From Lactobacillaceae bacterium L1_55_11 (GTDB taxonomy: Bacteria; Bacillota; Bacilli; Lactobacillales; Lactobacillaceae): a stretch of DNA of 64,000 nucleotides. Below, piece after piece: positions 45,752-54,964 of the stretch (positions are counted from its first letter, which is position 1; each line of letters opens with the position of its first letter). The notes under the pieces are model-generated. The model made no database searches. It was not told the origin of the DNA and saw nothing but the letters and a program-made list of their open reading frames with translations. The translations under genes and the position numbers were made by a program. Location of the stretch: assembly GCA_029433155.1 (NCBI GenBank), contig JAQYTT010000001.1, positions 682,001-746,000 on the forward strand, written 5' to 3'.

Positions 45752-46573
45752 ATGCAAATTTTAACGGATTCGATTTTAAAAGAGGTCATCGTGCCCCGTC
45801 AAAGTAACACCCACAAGGGCAACTACGGCAAGGTGCTGATTATTGGCGGTACCGACCAGCTGGGTGGGGCGACCTTAATGAACAGCCTGGCCGCAGTTAA
45901 CAGCGGGGCTGGTTTGGTCAGCGTGGCCACTGACCCAGTTAACTTCACCGCCGTCCACAGTCGCCTACCCGAAGCGATGGTGATTGATTTCCACCAGGAC
46001 TTAACTAAGTACATTCAATCGGTCAACGTGGTCCTGATTGGTTCCGGTCTGGGCAATGCCTACGACATTTTGGAAAAGACCCTGCCAGCTGTTCAGTCTA
46101 ACCAGACCCTAATTATTGATGGTTCGGCCCTGACCATGCTGTCCGAACGGCCCCTGCCCCTGCCGGATGCTCAACTAATTTTCACGCCCCACCAAATGGA
46201 ATGGCAGCGCTTTGGCCAGGTCAAAATCACCGACCAAGCCGACGTTGACAATAACTGGAACGCCCTTAAAAAAATTGACCCAAAAGCCATTTTGGTACTC
46301 AAGAGTAATCACACGCAAATTTACTGGAATAATGATGTTTACCAGCTTTCAGTTGGCGGCCCTTACCAGGCCACTGGTGGTATGGGGGATACCTTAGCCG
46401 GCATGGTGGCCGGTTTTACCGCCCAGTTCCATCCCCAAGGTCCAGCGGTTCTGGCGGCGACCTACGCCCACTCCGCCATTGCCCAGGAACTGGCCCAGGA
46501 ACGTTATGTCACCCTGCCAACCCTAATTAGTGCCTCCCTACCCGAGTTCATGCACCGCTATGCCGGCCAGTGA
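45752..46573 (+). CDS. nnrD: ADP-dependent (S)-NAD(P)H-hydrate dehydratase
   Basis: Repairs hydrated NAD(P)H. Ribokinase-fold protein with GKVLIIGGTDQLGGATLMNS, IIDGSAL, FTPHQMEW (family TPHxGE region) and ATGGMGDTLAGMVAGF near the C-terminus. 273 residues; the epimerase half (NnrE) is not fused. AAAGGAG precedes the ATG. Divergent from pepV. Confidence 0.94.
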   Translation: MQILTDSILKEVIVPRQSNTHKGNYGKVLIIGGTDQLGGATLMNSLAAVNSGAGLVSVATDPVNFTAVHSRLPEAMVIDFHQDLTKYIQSVNVVLIGSGLGNAYDILEKTLPAVQSNQTLIIDGSALTMLSERPLPLPDAQLIFTPHQMEWQRFGQVKITDQADVDNNWNALKKIDPKAILVLKSNHTQIYWNNDVYQLSVGGPYQATGGMGDTLAGMVAGFTAQFHPQGPAVLAATYAHSAIAQELAQERYVTLPTLISASLPEFMHRYAGQ

Positions 46574-46615
46574 TTGTGTTACACTATTTGAAAAAAGCGT
46601 AGAAGAGGTCCTATT

Positions 46616-47434
46616 TTGAAATTTGTATCCTGGAACATCGATTCGATTAATGCGGCCGTCCAAAACAGTAGTGACCGCGGCAAAATGTCATGGCAAACCC
46701 TAGAAAAGATTGCGGCCGCGGATGTTGAAATCGTAGCTATACAAGAAACTAAGTTACGTGAGACCGGCTTAACTGGCCCCCAGCAAACCGCCCTCGACAA
46801 GCTTTTCCCGGGCTATTTTACTTACACAACTTCTAGCAGTGCCCGGCCTAGCTACGCCGGTACCTTAATGCTTGCCAAGCACGAGCCCATCAGCGTGGAC
46901 TACCCTAAGATTGGGGCCCCTGATGACATGGACTTAGAAGGCCGGATTATTACCCTAGAATACCCGGACTACTATGTTTCAACGGTCTACACGCCTAATT
47001 CTGGTAGTAACCTTGACCGCCTAGCCTACCGTGGTCAGTGGGATGATGCTTACCGGGCCTATATTAACCAGCTGAATGAAAAGAAGCCGGTCATCTTCAG
47101 TGGTGATATGAACGTGGCCCATGAGCCAATTGATTTGAAGCACCCCGAAAGCAACCATCACAATGCTGGTTTTACTGATCAAGAACGTGAAAAGTTCACC
47201 GACCTGCTAGCCGCCGGTTACGTTGATACCCTCCGGCACCAGCACCCTGAAACGCCAGGCATTTACACCTGGTGGGCCCAGCGGTCAAAAACCAGTAAGA
47301 TTAACAACTCTGGGTGGCGGATTGACTACTACCTGGTCAGCCAGTCCTTGGAGGACAAGGTGGTTGATACCAGCGTCGTGGACACTGGTGAACGCCGGGA
47401 TCATGCCCCTCTTCAACTAGAAATTAACCTATAA
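46616..47434 (+). CDS. exoA: Exodeoxyribonuclease III / AP endonuclease
   Basis: Cuts DNA at abasic sites in base excision repair. Endonuclease/exonuclease/phosphatase fold: SWNIDSINAA at the N-terminus, IVAIQETKL, FSGDMNVAHEPIDL and DHAPLQLEINL. 272 residues. The start is a TTG (46616) with GAGG about seven bases upstream. Transcribed with or after nnrD (42-base gap). Confidence 0.96.
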   Translation: MKFVSWNIDSINAAVQNSSDRGKMSWQTLEKIAAADVEIVAIQETKLRETGLTGPQQTALDKLFPGYFTYTTSSSARPSYAGTLMLAKHEPISVDYPKIGAPDDMDLEGRIITLEYPDYYVSTVYTPNSGSNLDRLAYRGQWDDAYRAYINQLNEKKPVIFSGDMNVAHEPIDLKHPESNHHNAGFTDQEREKFTDLLAAGYVDTLRHQHPETPGIYTWWAQRSKTSKINNSGWRIDYYLVSQSLEDKVVDTSVVDTGERRDHAPLQLEINL

Positions 47435-47460
47435 AAAAAAGCCCCTGAGGGGCTTTTTTT
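47433..47460. terminator. Bidirectional terminator
   Basis: AAAAAAAAGCCCC, TGA loop, GGGGCTTTTTTT between exoA and the exonuclease gene. Confidence 0.92.
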
Positions 47461-47993
47461 TATTTATAGCGGACAAAGGGTTTAATGGCTTGATCACCAA
47501 ACTGCTGGTCCTGATAAATTAAAATCTCAGCCGCCGCCACCGCATCGTCTAAGGCGTTGTGGTGGTGCTCCAGGTCAATATCGAGTTCATCAGCGACCGT
47601 GTTTAACTTGTGATTAGGAAACTCCGGAAAAAAATGCCGGCTGGTCTGGACCGTGTCAATCAACTGGTAATGGGGTTCTTCCATGCCGTAATAACTCAGC
47701 GTGGCCTTCAAAACCCCGCTATCAAACTGGGCATTGTGGGCTACCACCAACTGGTTTTCCGTGAAAAGTGGCGAAATTTTAGGCCAAATCTCCGAAAATT
47801 TAGGGGCCTGGGCCACCGTTTTAGCCGTCAAACCGTGGATTTGAGTATTACGGCGGCTAAAGTAAGTCTCGGGCTTAATGAGGGTGTAGAGTTGGTCAAC
47901 AATCTGATTATCACGGACAACTGCCAGGGCCAGTGAGGCCGCTGAATGCCGTTCGTGGTTGGCCGTTTCAAAATCTATGGCAACAAAGTTCAT
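47460..47993 (-). CDS. DnaQ-like DEDDh 3'-5' exonuclease
   Basis: A 177-residue stand-alone exonuclease domain with motif I IDFETAN, motif II region VAHNAQFD and motif III HHNALDDA, giving the complete Asp-Glu-Asp-Asp plus His set. The substrate is not known; such single-domain proteins are related to the Pol III epsilon proofreading subunit. Its ATG overlaps the rimI stop (ATGA), so it is the third gene of tsaE-rimI-exonuclease. Confidence 0.9.
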   Translation of the reverse strand: MNFVAIDFETANHERHSAASLALAVVRDNQIVDQLYTLIKPETYFSRRNTQIHGLTAKTVAQAPKFSEIWPKISPLFTENQLVVAHNAQFDSGVLKATLSYYGMEEPHYQLIDTVQTSRHFFPEFPNHKLNTVADELDIDLEHHHNALDDAVAAAEILIYQDQQFGDQAIKPFVRYK

Positions 47994-48445
47994 CGTAGTG
48001 CTAACTCCATCCTTATCAATTTCTGCCCTTCCCGATTCACCCGGGTGGCCACTGGCTGAAAACCGTACTTCTGGTAGATATGGCGGGCCACCGCATTATT
48101 GGCAACCACCTCCAGCCACACCGAAGATAAGTCCTGCTCCCGCGCCCAGGCGATGGCGTGTTCCAAAAGGGCTTGGCCGTACCCCTGTCCCTGATAGGCC
48201 CGCAAAACCGCCAGACCGACTTCACGGTTAGCAATGGAGGCCAGGCCAATCGCCTGGTCAGCCTGCTGGATGTCACAGTGTAAAAGCCAGGTTTGGGCAG
48301 GGCCTTCGGGTTCACTGGCGACCTCTTCTTCCTCAGCCACGGTAAACTGGTCACTCTCCTGCCACAGCTGGGCTAGTAGTTCCTGAGCCTGGCTGGCCTG
48401 CTGCAAGTCTAAGGGTGCAATCCAAACTGAATCCTGACTGCTCAT
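47990..48445 (-). CDS. rimI: RimI-like GNAT acetyltransferase
   Basis: A 151-residue GNAT protein; the acetyl-CoA motif is VLRAYQGQGYGQALLEHAIAW, followed by VWLEVVANNAVARHIYQKYGF, the RimI-type pattern. RimI acetylates the N-terminus of ribosomal S18. Linked by ATGA overlaps to tsaE and the exonuclease. The tsaB and tsaD genes that usually flank rimI are not here. Confidence 0.9.
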   Translation of the reverse strand: MSSQDSVWIAPLDLQQASQAQELLAQLWQESDQFTVAEEEEVASEPEGPAQTWLLHCDIQQADQAIGLASIANREVGLAVLRAYQGQGYGQALLEHAIAWAREQDLSSVWLEVVANNAVARHIYQKYGFQPVATRVNREGQKLIRMELALR

Positions 48446-48897
48446 AGGGCTGCCTCAAGGGTTACCGCCGAGCCGTGCCCAGTCACTTCGATTTGTCGAA
48501 AATCGTCACCGCCACGATCTTGGCGTTGAAAGTCAATGGCTAGGTAATCCTGGGGCAGCAGGTCGGCCATGTACTGGGGCCATTCAATCAGGGTCACGCC
48601 GTCAGTACCAATGTAATCCTCAAAACCCTGGTCTTCCGCGCCGATGTCAGCCAAACGATAGGCGTCAAAGTGGTAAATTGGGAAGACATCCCCCTGGTAG
48701 ATATTTAAAATATTGAAGGTTGGACTTTTAATCCGACCCTTAACACCGAGAGCCTTGGCAAAACCCTGGGTGAAGGTGGTCTTGCCGGCCCCCAAGTCGC
48801 CACGTAAGGTGATGATTAAACCCGGTTTAGCCAGGTGAGCGACCTTTTGAGCCAGCTCCTGGGTTGCCGCCGGGCCTTGTGTGGTAAATGTTTTCAT
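48442..48897 (-). CDS. tsaE: tRNA threonylcarbamoyladenosine biosynthesis ATPase TsaE
   Basis: ATPase of the t6A37 tRNA modification complex. Walker A GDLGAGKTTFTQG, KSPTFNI and YHFDAYRL are family features. 151 residues from the ATG 48897. There is no Shine-Dalgarno sequence; TACAAT ends six bases before the ATG. A reading from 48945 would cross this promoter and is rejected. Confidence 0.95.
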   Translation of the reverse strand: MKTFTTQGPAATQELAQKVAHLAKPGLIITLRGDLGAGKTTFTQGFAKALGVKGRIKSPTFNILNIYQGDVFPIYHFDAYRLADIGAEDQGFEDYIGTDGVTLIEWPQYMADLLPQDYLAIDFQRQDRGGDDFRQIEVTGHGSAVTLEAAL

Positions 48898-48903
48898 AAG
48901 AAT

Positions 48904-48909
48904 ATTGTA
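48904..48909 (-). promoter_or_regulatory. tsaE promoter -10, predicted leaderless start
   Basis: Minus-strand TACAAT, six bases from the ATG of tsaE; no ribosome binding site fits between. Confidence 0.4.
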
Positions 48910-48928
48910 CACCCTCGACCAACAGCTT

Positions 48929-48959
48929 TTGACACGGTTTGGCAAAGTTGTACTATAAT
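48929..48959 (+). promoter_or_regulatory. budA promoter
   Basis: Consensus TTGACA (48929-48934) followed by either TACTAT at 16 bases (48951-48956) or TATAAT at 19 bases (48954-48959). Divergent from tsaE. Confidence 0.55.
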
Positions 48960-49009
48960 TGTTTTATTCAGTACTGACCAAATCAGGCCGGTTAAATAAA
49001 GGAGCCATA

Positions 49010-49732
49010 ATGACAAAAGACACACTCTACCAAGAAGGCACCATGCAGATGCTATCCGAAAAACTTTTGGAAGGAACCCTTTCACTTAAGAATCTGATGC
49101 AGCATGGTAACTATGGTATTGGGACGGGACCAGGGATTGCTGGGGAGTTAATTATTTTAGATGGCAAGGCCTACCACATTTTGGGTTCAGGTCGCATCGA
49201 AGAACCACCAGCTACTTTTTCAGTCCCCTTTGCCAATGCCCACGAGGGTGACTTTAAGAAATTTGGCGAATATCAGGCCATCAACCTCCACGAAGCCCTC
49301 GATGACATCTGCGAAAAAATGAACGGTAACAACCAGTTCTTCGCCGTTCTTATTAAGGGTAAGTTCAGTAATATCCACACCCGATCAGCCGATGGGGCCA
49401 ACAAGCCTTACCCTAGCCTGACCAAGATTGCCGAAGGACAGCACGAGTTCTTCGCCCAAAACATCGACGGTCAACTGCTTAGCTACCACGCACCCAAGGT
49501 CTTCCAGGGCGTGACTGTAGAAGGCTTCCACAGCCACTTCCTGGCCGATGATCTTTCCATCGGTGGCCATGTCTTAGGCGGCCGTCTTGGTGACGTTGAG
49601 GTTTATATCCAACCAATTTCTAACTTTGTTGAACACCTACCTATCAACAACCAGACTTACCTGGATGCGGATTTGAACGACCTTAGTGATTTAGATGCTG
49701 ACATCAAAGCCGCTGAAGAACAACGCAAATAA
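49010..49732 (+). CDS. budA: Alpha-acetolactate decarboxylase
   Basis: Converts acetolactate to acetoin, consuming pyruvate-derived carbon and limiting acidification. The zinc site FHSHFLADDLSIGGH (His 174, 176 and 187) and the SGRIEEPP segment match the family; 240 residues from ATG 49010, with AAAGGAG six bases upstream. An in-frame reading from 48959 begins in the promoter. No acetolactate synthase gene is adjacent. Confidence 0.96.
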   Translation: MTKDTLYQEGTMQMLSEKLLEGTLSLKNLMQHGNYGIGTGPGIAGELIILDGKAYHILGSGRIEEPPATFSVPFANAHEGDFKKFGEYQAINLHEALDDICEKMNGNNQFFAVLIKGKFSNIHTRSADGANKPYPSLTKIAEGQHEFFAQNIDGQLLSYHAPKVFQGVTVEGFHSHFLADDLSIGGHVLGGRLGDVEVYIQPISNFVEHLPINNQTYLDADLNDLSDLDADIKAAEEQRK

Positions 49733-49757
49733 AAAAGACGCTTCGGCGTCTTTTTTT
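49731..49757. terminator. Bidirectional terminator
   Basis: GACGC, TTCG tetraloop, GCGTC, with A6 and T7 flanks, between budA and queA. Confidence 0.9.
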
Positions 49758-50817
49758 ATTTATAAACATACATGGCATCACCGAAACTAAAGAAACGGTA
49801 TTCCTGGTCAACGGCGTGCTGATAAGCCTGTAAAATGTGCTCGCGACCAGTAAAGGCCGCCACTAGCATGACTAGGGTTGACTTGGGTAGGTGGAAGTTC
49901 GTAATGAAGGCATCCACAATTTGCCAGTGGTAACCGGGCTTGATAAAGATATCGGTCCAGCCCGAATCAGCCTGGAGGTCCCCGTTAAACTTGGTCCCAA
50001 TGGTTTCCAGGGTACGAATCGTCGTCGTTCCAGTGGCCACAATTCGACCACCAGCTTTACGGACGGCATTCAAGGTATCAGCGGCCTGCTGGTCTAACTG
50101 GTAGAACTCGGAATGCATCTTGTGGTCGTCGATGTTTTCTTCTTCCACCGGGCGGAAGGTCCCTAAGCCAACATGGAGGGTGAGCTCAACAGTTTTGACC
50201 CCCTTTTGACGAACCTTATCCAACAATTCTGGCGTCCAGTGCAGGCCAGCAGTTGGAGCAGCCGCTGAACCCTCTACCTTAGAATAAACCGTCTGATACC
50301 GTTCCTGATCCGGCAATTTTTCCTTAATATAGGGCGGCAGCGGCATTTCACCTAACTGGTCGAGCAGCTCCATAAAAATCCCCTGGTAGTGGAATTCCAA
50401 GTAACGGCCACCGTGCTCCAGCTCACCAACTACGGTCGCGGTCATAACGGGATTGTCAGGATCGGTACCAAAAACAATCGTGGAACCTACCGGTGATTTC
50501 TTGGCGGGCTTGACCAAGGTTTCCCAAACATCCCCGTGGTCCTGACGGAGCAAAAGCACCTCGGCGTGACCACCGGTAGTTGGCCGGAACCCGTGCAGGC
50601 GGGCGGGCAGGACCCGTGAATTATTCATGACCAGGGCATCCCCAGGATTAAGATAGTCCAAAATGTCATAAAAATGCCGGTCCTGGTAGGCACCCGTTTT
50701 AGCATTTAAGACCAGCAGACGAGATGCATCCCGCTGCTTCAAGGGTGTTTGCGCAATCAGGCGTTCGGGTAGGTCATAATCAAAATCAGCTAGTTGATAA
50801 TGTTTTTCTTCAGTCAT
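49756..50817 (-). CDS. queA: S-adenosylmethionine:tRNA ribosyltransferase-isomerase QueA
   Basis: Forms epoxyqueuosine in the anticodon wobble position. [16 protein letters not shown] at the N-terminus and the [12 protein letters not shown] and GTTTIRTLE segments are characteristic; 353 residues. The ATG at 50817 has an unusual context: GAGG abuts the codon with no spacing, and an in-frame stop upstream excludes a longer start. Follows ruvB, a common pairing. Confidence 0.96.
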   Translation of the reverse strand: MTEEKHYQLADFDYDLPERLIAQTPLKQRDASRLLVLNAKTGAYQDRHFYDILDYLNPGDALVMNNSRVLPARLHGFRPTTGGHAEVLLLRQDHGDVWETLVKPAKKSPVGSTIVFGTDPDNPVMTATVVGELEHGGRYLEFHYQGIFMELLDQLGEMPLPPYIKEKLPDQERYQTVYSKVEGSAAAPTAGLHWTPELLDKVRQKGVKTVELTLHVGLGTFRPVEEENIDDHKMHSEFYQLDQQAADTLNAVRKAGGRIVATGTTTIRTLETIGTKFNGDLQADSGWTDIFIKPGYHWQIVDAFITNFHLPKSTLVMLVAAFTGREHILQAYQHAVDQEYRFFSFGDAMYVYK

Positions 50818-50838
50818 CCTCGTAAACTTTCATGTCAC

Positions 50839-51894
50839 TCATTGCTCATCTGGCACCGGCCGGCCCAGGTGACGGTAGGCCGCTGATGTGACCATCCGGC
50901 CACGGGGCGTCCGCTGCAAGAAACCAACCTGCAAGAGATAGGGCTCGACCATCGATTCCAGGGTGTCAGCTTCCTCACCGATATTGGCCGCCAGGGTATT
51001 TAATCCCACTGGCCCACCGTGATAATAATCCATCATCGTCGTCAACAACTTGTGGTCAATTTCATCTAAGCCCTGCTCATCAACCCGCAGCTTATCTAAG
51101 GCCTGATTAACAATTTCCGTGTCAATCGCCTCCTTACCAGCAACCTGGGCAAAATCACGGACCCGCTTTAAGAGACGATTAGCAATTCGGGGTGTCCCCC
51201 GCGAACGCGAAGCAATGTCGTGGGCTCCAGTCTCAGTAATGGGCGCCTCAAAAATATCCGCGGTACGCTGGACAATTTCCTGGAGCTCTTCGGGCTTATA
51301 ATAAGCCAGCGAATTGATAATCCCAAACCGATCCCGCAGGGGCTTGGAAAGCATTCCCGGCCGGGTCGTGGCCCCGATTAGGGTAAAGGGTGGCAAGGGG
51401 AAGTGCACTGCCCGGGCCGTAGGGCCCTGGCCAACCATGATATCGACAAAGTAGTCCTCCATGGCGGAGTACAAGATTTCTTCGATATTGGTTGGCAGAC
51501 GGTGAATTTCATCAATGAAGAGAACATCGCCGGGTTCCAACTCATTTAAAACGGCGACTAAGTCACCGGTCTTTTCAATGGCCGGACCCGAAGTGGTCTT
51601 GATATTGACCCCCATCTCATTGGCCACAATCATGGCCAGAGTGGTTTTCCCTAACCCGGGTGGGCCAAAGAGCAGGGTATGATCCAAGGCTTCCTCGCGC
51701 TGCTTAGCCGCCGCAATGTAGACACTCAGCTCCTCTTTAAGGGCGGTTTGACCAATGTATTCTTTCAGATACTGAGGACGCAGCGATAGTTCGGTCGCCT
51801 GGTCGGCAGCGTTCGCATCGGCATGGCGTAGGATATCGTCAGTCTCGTTATGATCTTCGTACCAAGAATTAAATTGTGGCTCAGAATCAGTCAT
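50839..51894 (-). CDS. ruvB: Holliday junction branch-migration ATPase RuvB
   Basis: AAA+ motor of RuvAB. Walker [11 protein letters not shown], Walker [10 protein letters not shown], sensor 1 GATTRPG and the C-terminal winged helix with [13 protein letters not shown]. 351 residues. AAAGGAA before the ATG. ruvA, normally directly upstream, is not in this window; a phosphodiesterase gene takes its place. Confidence 0.98.
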   Translation of the reverse strand: MTDSEPQFNSWYEDHNETDDILRHADANAADQATELSLRPQYLKEYIGQTALKEELSVYIAAAKQREEALDHTLLFGPPGLGKTTLAMIVANEMGVNIKTTSGPAIEKTGDLVAVLNELEPGDVLFIDEIHRLPTNIEEILYSAMEDYFVDIMVGQGPTARAVHFPLPPFTLIGATTRPGMLSKPLRDRFGIINSLAYYKPEELQEIVQRTADIFEAPITETGAHDIASRSRGTPRIANRLLKRVRDFAQVAGKEAIDTEIVNQALDKLRVDEQGLDEIDHKLLTTMMDYYHGGPVGLNTLAANIGEEADTLESMVEPYLLQVGFLQRTPRGRMVTSAAYRHLGRPVPDEQ

Positions 51895-51922
51895 AATTTC
51901 CTTTTGAAAACAGGATTTAAAC

Positions 51923-52465
51923 CTACAGAGGACGGTTAACCTTGACCGTCAAACTAGGGACAGGCTCTTGCTGCCGGTTATAGAAGGTTACCACAAAGTG
52001 CTGGTCATCAGCAGTCAAAACGGCATAGGTACCACCCAAATCAGCATGGGGTCCCTTGGGCAGCCGGATTGAACCCGGATTAATGAAGAGCTTGTGGTCG
52101 TACACCTCAGCCCCTTCCAAGTGGGTATGGCCAAACAAAACCACTTCTGCCCCGGCTTCGTTGGCCGCCTCGTCCATTTCACTCAGGTTAGCCCACTGAC
52201 CGGGCACGGTAGCGTCATACAGGTGACCGTGGGTTTGAAAGAAGGTAATCCCGTCAATGGTCGTGGCCCGTGCATCGACAAAATCCGGGTCATCATCCAT
52301 ATTCCCAATCACCGTGGAAACGCCGTCAAAGACTGGGTCATTGGCCGCCAGTTCGGAATCGCCATTATAGAAAATCCCATCGACCTGGCCGGACCACTTT
52401 TGAATAATTTGTTCTAAAATCTTCCGATCACCATGGATATCAGAAACAATTAAAAATTGATGCAT
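51923..52465 (-). CDS. YfcE/MJ0936-family phosphodiesterase
   Basis: Calcineurin-like metallophosphoesterase, 180 residues, with the metal motifs SDIHGD, YNGDSE, GNMDDD, LFGHTH and INPGSIRLP. Physiological substrate unknown. Its ATG shares a base with the rdgB stop (TAATG); murI-rdgB-yfcE is a conserved Firmicute string. Confidence 0.93.
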   Translation of the reverse strand: MHQFLIVSDIHGDRKILEQIIQKWSGQVDGIFYNGDSELAANDPVFDGVSTVIGNMDDDPDFVDARATTIDGITFFQTHGHLYDATVPGQWANLSEMDEAANEAGAEVVLFGHTHLEGAEVYDHKLFINPGSIRLPKGPHADLGGTYAVLTADDQHFVVTFYNRQQEPVPSLTVKVNRPL

Positions 52466-53076
52466 TATTCTCCTCCTTTAAGCCAATCCGGTAGCTCTTG
52501 GGCCAGTTGCTGTAAGGCCAGCCCGCGGTGACTGACCTGGTTCTTTTGACTGGCTGTCAGCTGGGCAAAGGTTTTGCCATAGGCCGGTACATAAAAAATT
52601 GGGTCATAACCAAAACCCTGGTTCCCAACGGGCGCGGTCGTGATTTCACCGGTAACGACCCCCTGGGTAACCAAAGGCTGCCGCCCAGGGCCGACCAGAA
52701 CAATAACAGTCGTAAAATTAGCCTTTCGGTCTTGTGCTGGCACCTCCGCCATCTTGGTCAACACTTTTTTGACGTTGGCCGCATCATCGTGGTCCCCAGC
52801 ATAGCGGGCCGAGTAAACGCCGGGTTCGCCGTTTAAGGCCTGCACCGATAGGCCTGAATCATCAGCCAGGACAAAGTCATCGGGATAGAGCCGGGCAATT
52901 GCTGTCGCCTTTTTCTCGGCGTTACTGGTGAAGGTTTGCCCGTCTTCAACTACTGGGGGCACATCAGCCAGGTCAGCAATCGAGATTGCCTTCAAATCTG
53001 GTGCAATCGGACCAATAATAGCCTCGATTTCTTTAATTTTATTAGGATTGTGGCTAGCAATAATTAAGCGGGGCAT
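52465..53076 (-). CDS. rdgB: XTP/dITP diphosphatase (RdgB/HAM1)
   Basis: Removes deaminated purine nucleotides from the pool. SHNPNKIKEIEAI, DDSGLSVQALNGEPGVYSAR and FGYDPIFYVP are family motifs; 203 residues. AGGAGG lies before its start; it follows murI by 11 bases. Confidence 0.96.
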   Translation of the reverse strand: MPRLIIASHNPNKIKEIEAIIGPIAPDLKAISIADLADVPPVVEDGQTFTSNAEKKATAIARLYPDDFVLADDSGLSVQALNGEPGVYSARYAGDHDDAANVKKVLTKMAEVPAQDRKANFTTVIVLVGPGRQPLVTQGVVTGEITTAPVGNQGFGYDPIFYVPAYGKTFAQLTASQKNQVSHRGLALQQLAQELPDWLKGGE

Positions 53077-53087
53077 GTGGCCCTCCT

Positions 53088-53909
53088 TTATACCTGGGTT
53101 TGACTCAAATCAAGGTGTTCAATTTTACGTCCTGGCTGCTGACCCAACCATTCCTGGGCGATGGTTTCAAAGGCCGCCAGGTCACCAGTGGTAAACAGCC
53201 GGCTGGCTCCAACCGTCTGAGATTGGTTCGCTAAGCCATGCTCAGCCAGGTATTCCTTGAGAAACTGGGCGGTCGCCTTACCAGCATCAATTAGGGCCAC
53301 CGATGGTCCTACTGCTGTTTGAATCAAATCGGCCATCAAGGGAAAGTGGGTACAACCTAAAATCAGGGTATCCACCGCTGCATCCTTCAAAGGTGCCAAA
53401 TGTTGATCCACCGCCGCCTGTAAGCTGCTATCTTCAAAACGGTCGGCTTCCACCCACTTCACAAAGTCGGGCTCGGCCTGGGCCAAGACTGTGGCCTGGG
53501 GCGCCAAATCAGCCAGTTCTTCCTGGTAGCGCTTAGAATCGACAGTCCCCTTGGTAGCAATCAAGCCAATTTTGCCCTCAGGACTGGCCTTGGCAGCCGC
53601 CTGGGCCCCGGCATCAATCACACCAATGACCGGAATAGATAGGCGTTCTTGCAAGGTGGGCAGGGCTCGAGCAGTAGCTGTGTTACAGGCGATGACCAGT
53701 AACTTGATATTAAATTGGTTGACCAAAAAATCGGCAATTTCGTTACTATATTGCACAATTTCAGCAGCGCTACGCGGACCATAAGGCATGCGGGCCGTGT
53801 CACCTACATAGATGAACTGTTCATGTGGCAAAAGTTGCTCAGCGGCTTTTAAGACGGTTAAACCACCCACCCCTGAGTCAAACATGCCAATTGCTTGGTT
53901 ATTCTTCAT
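53088..53909 (-). CDS. murI: Glutamate racemase
   Basis: Supplies D-glutamate for peptidoglycan. Catalytic cysteines 75 (VIACNTATARA) and 186 (LILGCTHFPL) and the DSGVGGLTV start are present; 273 residues. The region before the ATG 53909 has no Shine-Dalgarno sequence; CATAAT ends seven bases upstream, suggesting a leaderless transcript. First gene of murI-rdgB-yfcE. Confidence 0.96.
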   Translation of the reverse strand: MKNNQAIGMFDSGVGGLTVLKAAEQLLPHEQFIYVGDTARMPYGPRSAAEIVQYSNEIADFLVNQFNIKLLVIACNTATARALPTLQERLSIPVIGVIDAGAQAAAKASPEGKIGLIATKGTVDSKRYQEELADLAPQATVLAQAEPDFVKWVEADRFEDSSLQAAVDQHLAPLKDAAVDTLILGCTHFPLMADLIQTAVGPSVALIDAGKATAQFLKEYLAEHGLANQSQTVGASRLFTTGDLAAFETIAQEWLGQQPGRKIEHLDLSQTQV

Positions 53910-53916
53910 AGTATTA

Positions 53917-53944
53917 ATTATGAACAGATGGGGTCAGAATGCAA
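53917..53944 (-). promoter_or_regulatory. murI promoter, predicted leaderless start
   Basis: Minus strand TTGCAT (53944-53939), 16-base spacer, CATAAT (53922-53917), then seven bases to the ATG. Confidence 0.4.
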
Positions 53945-53971
53945 GCACTGCACCCCCAAAGCAAGTCCTTT

Positions 53972-53980
53972 TGTTATAAT
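53972..53980 (+). promoter_or_regulatory. Extended -10 promoter for the YslB-like gene
   Basis: TGTTATAAT, perfect extended -10, 24 bases before the start; -35 not recognisable. Back-to-back with the murI promoter. Confidence 0.5.
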
Positions 53981-54004
53981 AAGAATTTGAAAGGATAAAT
54001 GCCC

Positions 54005-54934
54005 ATGAACAACCAAAGTTACCGCCAAATGCTAAAGGAAAATCAGGACGTCAACACCTTTGCCGTCACCCTTCTGCGGGACGCCCTCTTAAGTAACCTG
54101 CTGCAAAGTGATTACGACAGTATCACCTACTGGGCCGGCAAGGAACTCGCCCGACAGTTCCCCCTAGAAACATTGGATGACATCAAGACTTTCTTCTATG
54201 CTGCCGGCCTAGGTGAAATTCTTTTGTCCGCTCAGAGCAGCACGAAGCAAACTTGGCAGCTTAGCGGCGTGATTGTTGATCAGCGGCTCAAAATCAACCC
54301 AGACCAACGGGCCGATTTCAGTCTAGAAGCTGGCTTCTTAGCCCAGCAACTTGAAAGCCAAACGGGTACCATTGCCGAAGCTAGTTACCACTACGCTGGC
54401 CGCAACAAGGGCATTACCATCGTGGTGGTTACCGACCTCAATCAAAAAGTTGACCGAGCTAACCCTTCTCAGCAGGTGGCCCTGCGCGATAACTTCTTAC
54501 AACAAGCCCAGGATAATTCAGCCGGATCTGAGACGGCGACCCCTCAACCAACCACTAGTCAGGATAGTACCCCGGCTCCTGCCCAGGATTCACCGGCTAA
54601 GAGTCAGACGACTGCTGAAGCAGCGCAGCCAGCCCAGTCAGAGGCCAAGACCCTTGCGTCTGACAATCCTTCTGAGGCTGCCCAGCAAAGTCAATCCCAA
54701 TCGGTGTCCAACAGTCAGAGTGCTGCCCAAGAGGCACCTGACCAGGCCAGCACAATCTTGGCCAGCTTTAACCAAAGCGCTAAGGGGCGTCAGTCCACGA
54801 CCGAAACCAGTGAGCCAGCCCAGAGTGAAGCCGATTACACGGCTGACCCGGAGCAATCCATCACCGATTCGCTGTTGGCCTTTAACTTTGGCAGCGAGGC
54901 CCAGCCTAAGCATAATTCAGATCAAGACAAATAA
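54005..54934 (+). CDS. yslB: YslB-family (DUF2507) protein with long low-complexity tail
   Basis: Residues 1-146 resemble YslB/DUF2507, a small conserved Firmicute domain found near murI and trxA and distantly similar to V4R-type domains; no enzyme motif is known. Residues 170-309 are an Ala/Gln/Ser/Pro/Glu-rich, probably disordered tail without cysteine, about as long as the domain itself; family members usually end near 150 residues. A conserved-looking short segment near the end (SITDSLLAFNFG) could be a binding peptide. Two ATGs are possible (53999 and 54005); the second is better spaced from AAAGGA. Closed by a strong terminator. Confidence 0.75.
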   Translation: MNNQSYRQMLKENQDVNTFAVTLLRDALLSNLLQSDYDSITYWAGKELARQFPLETLDDIKTFFYAAGLGEILLSAQSSTKQTWQLSGVIVDQRLKINPDQRADFSLEAGFLAQQLESQTGTIAEASYHYAGRNKGITIVVVTDLNQKVDRANPSQQVALRDNFLQQAQDNSAGSETATPQPTTSQDSTPAPAQDSPAKSQTTAEAAQPAQSEAKTLASDNPSEAAQQSQSQSVSNSQSAAQEAPDQASTILASFNQSAKGRQSTTETSEPAQSEADYTADPEQSITDSLLAFNFGSEAQPKHNSDQDK

Positions 54935-54935
54935 T

Positions 54936-54963
54936 AAAAAAAGCACCTGAAGGTGCTTTTTTT
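54936..54963. terminator. Bidirectional terminator
   Basis: AAAAAAAGCACCT, GA, AGGTGCTTTTTTT between the YslB-like gene and the helicase gene. Confidence 0.9.
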
Positions 54964-54964
54964 A

